From Epiperipatus broadwayi (taxonomy: Eukaryota > Onychophora > Udeonychophora > Euonychophora > Peripatidae), in the NCBI GenBank assembly GCA_028023455.1, contig JAQFVV010000021.1, forward strand, positions 2,152,001-2,216,000: a stretch of 64,000 bases of DNA, given 5' to 3'. The position numbers and the translations under genes are program-made. This document shows, in pieces, positions 56,476-64,000 of this stretch (the first letter of the stretch is position 1; each line of letters begins with the position of its first letter). The notes below the pieces were generated by a model that searched no databases, was not told the origin of the DNA, and worked only from the letters and a program-made list of their open reading frames with translations.

Positions 56476-59305
56476 AGTTGTGCCATTACAATTTGGTCAC
56501 TAGCCAAATTTATAGTAATGTGCATGTAAGAAAGTGTAAAACAAAATCATCATCACATTTTTATATAACCATAAAGGAAGTTGTAGGGCATCCAAGTTTA
56601 AACCCTACCAGATCAAAATTTTAAACGCTTTAGACAGAAAGAGAGTGGGACAGCAATTATATGCTTTACTTGTTTGTGTGTTAATAAATCTCAAAAAGAG
56701 CAGTACACACATTTAATATTTAAAATTTTAATTTTTCTTTAAAAGCAAAGTTATAACGCATATGTATAGGCAGTGTATGTGTAAGCTATTTAATTGTTTT
56801 ATATTTCAAATATTAAACATTTTAACTTTCTTTAAAACTAACCTATGCTTGATCAATTTTAATGTCTTATTCTATGCTTCTATTTTCTTTTCTATAATTG
56901 TAATTGGGATTTAAAAGTTACAGATTTAATTAAATAATAGGGTTATAATTACTAAGCTAGCAATTATATTATTTAATGTTAGTTTATGAATGATTTGAAA
57001 GAATGAAGGATGTGTGTACATTACATACAGAAATTTACATTTACTAAATATTGAAAGAAAAGGAAGGATTAAATCTGTCAAATTATTTTTTTTGTACAAT
57101 TTTATGTTGAAAGAGGAAATCGGTTTAATCAGATATCTATCTTTGTAGCAATTTTTTTTGTAAATGATTGTTTTTCACTTTGGGAGCTTATAATGGGTGA
57201 GAGCTCTGTTTTTGAAATTGTCTTATCTTAAGATCTAAAGAAGGAAGCTCAAAGATTGGAAATGTTACCTAAATGTAAAAAAAGAAAGGAAATAAGGATT
57301 AAGTTTATTTTTTTAAAACAAAAGTGTCTGGAAAAAGGATTAAACTTTTCAGTTGAAAAATAATTTAGTTGAAAATAAATTAGAGATCTAATTAAAATGA
57401 ATTTGCCAAAAATAGCAAGTGAAGCTATCTCTGATTGGTTAAGTTAGCTAAAAATTGATATAAAAACTGTCTGGAATTATTATTATTAGGTGATTATGAT
57501 TCAGATTATTAGACTATTAAATTGATGTTGAAAATATAAGAAATGGCGGTAGAAAAATTATATGTATGTCCATCTTTCCTCCATCTGGGGAAGTGACATC
57601 ATATAGGAAAGAAAAGATGTTGTGTCTAAAATAATATTCTACACCTTTCAACTGACCAAAGAAATAAGATGTTTTTAATAGAAGTAAGAAAGCATTCACC
57701 TGCATTTGATGAAAGATGAATTAATCTACTGATAAATATTAATCATCAAGTCCAATTAAGTGTTCCAACAACTGATTTAAACTCAAGAAAATTTATAAAC
57801 GTGAAAACAACTACTGTATTTCATCCACTAAAAAAATCATGCTTGACAGGAAGAGAAGAAAAATTAATATAATGATTTCCAAATTGTCCACTAAGGCAAA
57901 TAACCTCAATAGAGTCATCATCATCAAATAGTTATACACCTCAAGAAAGAGATTTTCACGTAAACGAAATGGTAGCTGCAGAAATATAGACATTATATAA
58001 GACAAGTTTGAACTTTGGAAATTGCCACAAACAAAAGATCGGTAATATGACTTTTTATATCTATTTTCTTTATGATATCAGAGTCTTAATAAACATTTTA
58101 GCAATAAAGTGGTATATTTTATTTAAAGAACTTTTAAAGACTATTCAGATCGATTAAACAAGAATGTCTTACTAATAATAACTTTAGCTTATAAATTATC
58201 TTGAATGTATGAAAATTATTTTTTTTATTTTAGTTATGAAAAATATTATGGTAAAACAATTTTTTTTATGGTATTATGATTTGTTTTAATATATATTATT
58301 ATTATTTTTTTTATAATATTTTTATTATGGTAAAACACCACATACATAATAATATTTTTATATGGTATAATTGCAGTGAATGTGAAATAATAGTGGGGTT
58401 AAAATATTAAATTATTTTTCTTGGAAGTATAGATTTAGCTTGGAGGGAGATAATGATTTAAAACTTTTTCTAAAATTCTTTTATTCTATTAATATTTTTT
58501 TTACTTCTACTTACTTTAGATTTATAAAGTATGGCTAATAAGCAGATAATATTTTTTTTCTTGAAATACTTTTCTCATGGAGTGAAAATATGTCACTGTG
58601 AATCCAACTTAATACAAAATACATTTGAAGGGAAAGGGGAAGAACTGAAATAATCTGAGGATTGTTATATAATCAATTATTATTATTATTATTATTCATG
58701 TCATTTTCATATTTATTTAGAAATTTTTATGTATATATTAGAAATGTAGTAATAAATATTAGTTTTTTTATTAAACGAGGCGTATATATTTCATTAGTGT
58801 AGTCTTTGTTAAGTGTGATTATTCATCATCATCAATAGTTGAATATTAGTTATTTAAGATATAAGTAAGTATGCTAAAATTACAATAATTATGAATTTCT
58901 TTATAAAATTAGTTTTATGTTTGGCTTAGTCCTAGAGCTGTAGTTGAAACCTTGTCATTATCGTTATTATTATCATCATCATCATCGCATCAATTTTAAT
59001 TAATGAGCTGTTTAACTGTTTAAAGGCCATAAATAAATATTGATTTTATAATATTTAGTGATTTCTTAGTATTATTATAATGATATCCCGTCATCTTTTC
59101 TGCAAGGATGAGTGAATTGCCATCCTAAATTAGTTATATATAATCTGAGCTAGTAAACTTGCAAAAATATGGAAAAATTTGTTATGTAAGATCTGAGAAA
59201 TGATTTATGTCTAATATACTTCACTTTGGTTTATAGATTTTACTTTTACCTAAATATTAGTGCGTATAGTGATATGGCTCAAAAAGCAAAATCTCCCATT
59301 TTTAT
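56476..59305. other. Unassigned AT-rich region
   Basis: About 2.8 kb with only short frames, a (TTA)n at 58677-58696 and CAT triplets near 58970-58986. Confidence 0.45.
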
Positions 59306-59309
59306 TAGA

Positions 59310-59410
59310 AATAAAGTACCAAAAGGGGATTCAAACCCGGTACATGTGAAAGGTTATTAGATATAACTGTGTCTAGATTCAGATAATCTAGTGGCGCCCT
59401 GCTAGACCAT
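59310..59410 (-). repeat. tRNA-like fragment with TGGCGCC motif
   Basis: On the minus strand CCGGGTTTGAATCCCC (59328-59343) is a strong B box. TGGCGCCC occurs at 59392-59399. Similar sequence pairs recur at 60005-60065 (inverted) and 62717-62740. Confidence 0.45.
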
Positions 59411-59798
59411 ATTCACTTAGTAATTGTTTAAACATGCACTTAACATCAAACCAAGAAATGAAAGTGGATAAGATTACTGTCTGTATACCTGAGTTATATT
59501 TTATTGAATTACTAGTGTACTCACCTCACATGATTTCATATGCCTGAGTTATAATACTTGTTATTAATAATTTGTTTATAATTATTGATATTTGGATATT
59601 GAGAAATCCAACATTATTTTAAATATTATGATCTTATATATTGTAGACTACTCAGGTATGGTAATAGTTATTTGATCAACCTTTAATTTTGTTACAATGA
59701 ACTCCTTTACTTGGATAATATTTGAACTCATTTGGACTCCTTTAAATAGTTATCTTTTGAACTTCCTTAATTTAGTTACAATATATATATATATATAT

Positions 59799-62787
59799 TG
59801 TACCGGGTCGTACCGCCATTTATGTACCGGGTCGTACAGCAAACCCACCTACTTATACGTATATATAAGTTTTGGCCGGTTTCAAACTCCTTCACAATAC
59901 ATTTATAATATTATAAAAGTTTGGTGAACGAACCGGCACGTTCGAGCAAAATGGGAGATCTTATTAATAGCTTTAACTATTAATAATGGCCCATCTCGGC
60001 TGCTAGATTCAAACCCCTACCATCCAAATACTTTATTTGTTTCGGGGTAAACCCCGGGGCGCCAGCTAGTCTGAAGACTAACATATTCGGGTGGTAGGCT
60101 CATAATCCAGCGCTCGAAACAATTCCCTTAACCAGCCCAGTCTAATTTTAATCAATGATATTTATGGTTAATAAGAGATTGATAAAAAGAATTGACCGAC
60201 AGATCAAGTTTAATTTTAAAGATAATTTATTTCAATCAACATCAATTAAGTTTAAATATAATTTACTAACCAACATAAACGCATTCTAAACATTTTATAA
60301 ATCCAAATTTCACACACGCACATTTTTTTTTTTTTTTACATTAACATATGATAGGATATTTCATGAACAAAGCAACATAATCTTAGACATTTAAATTAAC
60401 TCTCATTCGCAAACATAATAATAAAGCATTGATAACATTTGAAACTCACGCACACACATCAATAGTTCCTTTTATGTATGATAGAGTTCATATATGTTAT
60501 TCCTCAATATTTACGGATTAAGTGGTGACTACTACTTGTAAATAATAATAAAACAGATACCTAGGATTTTTTTTTCTTGTCGGTGGTACTTTGCTGCTTC
60601 TGATGGATTGTATCTAACCAGTTAGATTTTGTTTATGGAAGAGAATTTATGGTAATCCGTTGGTTTCTTCTTGAAGACAGCTGCACGTTTTGATGGAGGG
60701 TTTCTGTGTTGTTATCCAGACATTATTTCTCAGGCAGGTTTTGATGATCTTATTGGACTAAAAGGGCTGGAGCACAAGCGTATATTTCCAAAGGCTTTTC
60801 AGCAGTGCATTTCTGTAAACTGACACAGTAAAACTAGACTGAATTTCAAACTCCAACTGAAAAAAAAAAAACAGGTTAATTAATCAGAAATGGAAATGAT
60901 TGTTAATTAGTTAAATGTAAACCAGCCTTCGGCATTTAAATGTAAAAACACCAGTCAGATAAGAAAACAATAGAAACTGTTAGCAAATAAGAAGAAATCC
61001 CTATGGAATCGGACCGCAGCGAAAGGACCATCGCATCGGTGACGTAATGTAAATTCAATCCTTCACATTAATATAAAAGGGAAATTTTGGAAATTATTAA
61101 TGAGTGACTGGAAATTGATTATCACGATGTGACTATATGTAGTAGTCCGGAGTTGGAGGAATTGACAGACGCACGGTCAATTCTTTCAGCTGTTAAAGAA
61201 GGGAGAAATGAACTATCGTTTCCTACATTGAGGACCAACTAAAAAAAAAAAAACCTCCGAATGAATAAATAAAACATCGGCTAAATGTATACCAATATCT
61301 TCAGGACGGCGTGGGAATTCCCGTTCAAACTTACAAACGACAGATAAAGATGAACTGTTTAAAACCGTAAGCACTTTACAATTAATGAACATTAAGTTAT
61401 AAACTTTTCGTATTTAAAAAATTGCATTATTATTCTATCTGACCGATATTATTTATTAATTAGTTATAATTTTGTTTAATGTATTTATTTTGTAAAATCA
61501 TTTCCATTTATTTATTTTTTGTTCTTTAAGTTTTATTATGATTTTTGTTTTCCGTTAAATTAATTATAAAAATGTTAAACTTAAGTCGGGTGTGAATGGC
61601 TGTATAGATTTGTAAAGTTATATTAGGGGAGGGTAATCTTGGGTTATTTATGTCGTTGTTAGATTGGGTCAATGGATTGGATATATTGATGTAGTTAGTA
61701 AATGTAATCGGAGATTCGCTACGGGCAGAATCATTTATATATGGACTACCCGTTTGCCTAGGGAAGGAATTATAAGACGGAGAACGCAGTTCCTTTCTAT
61801 GGAGTTTTTTTATTGTTCTTCTCGTTAGATAGATGTAATATTCCTATCTGATTGAGAGTCTGTCTTTTCTTAATTCTTTGGTGCGTTTTGTATTACATTG
61901 AATACATCGATGTATCAGATGGATTGATGGTTTGACTGCGAATTTTAGCCTAAGGTTAAATAGGGATAGAATATTTTTAATTTCAATGCAAATCTATGTA
62001 GTATTCATGCTCGACCCTAAATAAAAATGCATTAAATTTAAGTTGTTTATAGACGCTTGCATGGATTGTTTATCGGTTAACTATGTTTTGCGTTTATATT
62101 TTGATCAAATATATAGACATTCGATAAATAATGATACCTTACGGTGAGTATCTAAAATGTATTTATTCGGATGTCTTTTAAGTTATTGGTGACAATGCAA
62201 GTATCTTATGGTGAATACTATGGAGTTACGTATAAATTTCCCTCCGCAATTGTCAGTAATCAATAATTTTATATTTTGATCGCTTATGTTTACTTTGGAA
62301 TGTTTTTAACCGTGTAATCTATGTAACCGATCTATAGCAACTTATTATAACAAGTTTTTATAATCCCATCTGTGCGAACTTAATTAAAATGTAAAATCAG
62401 AATGTAATAGAAATTTAAATGTAAATTAAAGTCAAAAATCAAAGTTAAAAATAATGTTAAATGTTAAAATGTAAAACTAATACTAAAATAATTTTAAATC
62501 TTATATATATGTGCATAAATAAATGTTTGTATGCTAATTACTGGCAGTGGCTTATTTTATTCCTTTTTTTATATATACTCTTAGATTATCTTATTAAATC
62601 TCTGCTACTCCCTGAGCTAGTGACATGGGCTAACGACCGGAACCAAAATATTTAAAAAAAAAATTTTTTTTAATTTTTTTTGACTTACGTATTTGCCTAC
62701 TTTATAAATTTTTCTAGGTTCAAATGCCTAGATGGCGCCCCGTAGTGCAGTTTACGTTAAGTCTCCTTTCTCCGGATCGTTACAATA
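59799..62787. other. Compositionally distinct ~3-kb block, possible LTR-type or other element
   Basis: It starts with TGTACCGGGTCGTAC, directly repeated at 59823-59837, and ends with CGGATCGTTACA inside TA-rich DNA. GTTACAATATAT occurs at 59775-59786 and 62779-62790. It has more GC and CpG than the surroundings (for example 60970-61060), a hairpin TTATTAATAG / CTATTAATAA at 59961-59986, and TGGCGCC strings at both ends. I find no RT, protease or integrase and no long direct repeats, so a long solo LTR or unknown non-coding element is only a suggestion. Confidence 0.35.
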
Positions 62788-62992
62788 TATGTATATATAT
62801 ATAGCCTGTATGTTAGATAAAATTGCAGCCAAAGTTGTAAATTAAAGTTTTTATTTTGCCTTGGTTATTTTTTATATTCTTTGAAATTACATAGGATATT
62901 TGAGCACAGAATTTCACATGACCCACCACTCTCTACACTATTTCATAACACTGACACACTTGAACACATATATGTTGAAAAGATAAATAATC

Positions 62993-63036
62993 ACCAATAT
63001 ACGTATTTCATGCTAAACCAGCAATCATCAGTTGGT
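62993..63036 (-). ncRNA. Hammerhead ribozyme with intact core, family 1
   Basis: Identical in all parts to the copy at 43936-43979: stem I ACCAA / TTGGT, CTGATGA, stem II TGCT / AGCA, GAA, stem III ATACGTAT, cleavage nucleotide A. Confidence 0.8.
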
Positions 63037-63446
63037 CCATATTACCATCTCTACACATGTATGCTATAAGTGCTCAGATATATATTAAGAAAGACAATCC
63101 TCATACTTTAATGAACAGGCTTCAATCTACTCCAATTCTTCAACCGTCCATCCAATTGAAAATCTGATGATGGAATGCTCAAAGGCCATCCTGAGGCCAA
63201 GATTCTTATCACACCCATGTTGACCTAAGGTCAATCTGACCCCTCATGGACAGGACATAATCCATTTAATACATATACAAGGGATGGGCAGACATCTCTA
63301 CTATATAATAACTGAAACACAGGCTGTGTCTGTATATGTAATACATAGGCTATATGAACACAGACTTTCACATGACTCACCACTCTTTACACTATCCCAT
63401 AACACTGACACACTTGCACACATATATGTTGAAAAGATAAATAACC

Positions 63447-63490
63447 ACCAATATTCGTATTTCATGCTAAACCTGCAGTCATCAGTTGGT
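63447..63490 (-). ncRNA. Hammerhead ribozyme with intact core, family 1
   Basis: Stem I ACCAA / TTGGT, CTGATGA, stem II TGC / GCA with a 7-nt loop, GAA, ATACGAAT as weak stem III, cleavage nucleotide A. The core is intact. Confidence 0.75.
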
Positions 63491-63584
63491 CCAGATTACC
63501 ATCTCTACACATATATGCTATAAGTGCTCAGATATTGCACATATAATAATAGTTGCAACATTATTGGGCATAATATTTATAATA

Positions 63585-63660
63585 ATGATGATGGTGGTGA
63601 TGATAATGAAGATGATAATAATAATAATAACAACAACAACAATCCCAATTGTTCAACTAT
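63585..63660 (+). repeat. GATGAT/AATAAC-type microsatellite
   Basis: Imperfect GAT, AAT and AAC triplets. The overlapping D/N-rich frame is an artefact. Confidence 0.8.
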
Positions 63661-63679
63661 AACAATAATATTAGTAAAA

Positions 63680-63815
63680 AAAAGTCAAATGGCTAGTTGT
63701 GTGGGAGGTCACGCGAGGTTTAAATACTAAAACAAACTGGGGGGACTTTAACACAGAATCATGAGATCGTAAGTTTTTCACTCTTCTACTGTGCTAAACT
63801 GCGCAGGGCAACAAT
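63680..63815 (-). repeat. tRNA-derived SINE head
   Basis: The minus strand reads CTGCGCAGTTTAGCACAGTA then GAAGAGTGAAAAAC (A-box region, about 63785-63810) and CATGATTCTGTGTTAAAGTC (decayed B box, about 63738-63765). Same group as 3660-3790. Confidence 0.6.
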
Positions 63816-64000
63816 AAATAAATTTCTATTTATTTTGACTATCCCAGCAGTCCATTGTGTAATATTCAGAATAGTTAAGAATTGATAATAATTAGAAAAT
63901 TATGCAGCACACAATATTATAATTCAATAATAGTAATAATGTCTTAAATATTGGAAGTACATAAATATAATATATTATTTCTCAAATTTGCTTCCGTTGA

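Larger units (their letters stand above)
62885..63540 (-). mobile_element. Retrozyme-like tandem dimer (family 1), both hammerhead cores intact
   Basis: Two direct copies, HHRs on the minus strand at 62993-63036 and 63447-63490, cleavage positions 454 bp apart. The unit between includes TTTAATGAACAGGCTTCAAT, CCCATGTTGACCTAAGGTCA and CAAGGGATGGGCAGACATCTC, as in 8690-9485. Because both cores are unmutated, a minus-strand transcript could in principle be cut at both sites to give a 454-nt RNA. Confidence 0.85.

Noticed and set aside
61265-61312. Minus-strand CTGAAGATATTGG followed by CCGATGTT
   Set aside because: The GAA position reads GAT and no stem II forms. At most a vanished PLE tail.
59799-62787. 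LTR retrotransposon with primer-binding site at TGGCGCC
   Set aside because: No long direct repeats and no gag/pol remnants, so the LTR label is not supported; kept only as an unassigned block.

Overview
This is an AT-rich, intron/intergenic-like eukaryotic (metazoan) window with no intact host protein-coding gene that I can support. It is built almost entirely of decayed transposable elements, tRNA-derived SINE pieces, foldback (palindromic) insertions and microsatellites. The mix of Penelope-like elements with GIY-YIG endonuclease, tRNA-derived SINEs with a TGAGCAATAAA-type body, and very long (TATC)n and (TA)n tracts would fit a mollusc, perhaps a cephalopod, but no marker fixes the species. 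That assignment is inference.

Layout. 1-3230: a broken Penelope-like retroelement (PLE) arranged head-to-head: a minus-strand copy cut by the left window edge, a 5'-truncated plus-strand copy with GIY-YIG domain, a tRNA-like segment, a hammerhead-like motif, a ~40-bp minisatellite and the first bases of a further plus copy. 3660-9490: tRNA-like SINEs, foldbacks and several copies of a ~460-477 bp repeat. 9490-12050: a decayed non-LTR retrotransposon with RT motifs, interrupted by a 211-bp insertion. 12.3-22.7 kb: foldbacks, a degraded coding relic split by a perfect 243-bp palindrome and by a poly-C block, and SINEs. 23-31 kb: SINE heads, a 1.1-kb degenerate ~18-bp minisatellite and a second PLE endonuclease relic. 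31.5-43 kb: mostly featureless AT-rich DNA with microsatellites. 43-56 kb: more ~460-bp repeats, a 382-bp (TCTA)n array, two foldbacks and a non-LTR RT relic. 56-64 kb: featureless DNA, a compositionally distinct ~3-kb block and a tandem pair of the ~460-bp repeat.

The main discovery is that most of these otherwise anonymous repeats carry hammerhead self-cleaving ribozyme (HHR) sequences: stem I, core CTGANGA, stem II, GAA(A), a short stem III, cleavage nucleotide and stem I return. The dominant family (14 HHR instances plus one body-only piece) occurs as tandem dimers whose two ribozymes lie 477, 477 and 454 bp apart, the layout of retrozymes: non-autonomous elements whose transcripts are cut by their two HHRs into a unit-length RNA that can circularise. 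At least four copies keep the full catalytic core. A second family (50.6-51.2 kb) has two complete three-stem HHRs in ~200-bp inverted arms. A third family (4.05-4.41, 12.3, 22.5 kb) has HHRs with core CTGAGGA or close variants. Further HHRs or HHR-like motifs sit in foldback insertions at 11.3, 21.4 and 50.5 kb and at the PLE 3' end, the likely source of enzymes for mobilisation.

Decay follows a pattern. At the step joining stem II to G12 of the core, nearly every copy of the main family has either CA (which destroys G12 of GAA) or TG (which keeps it). This is what deamination of an ancestral methylated CpG would give, so CpG decay seems to decide which copies stay potentially catalytic.
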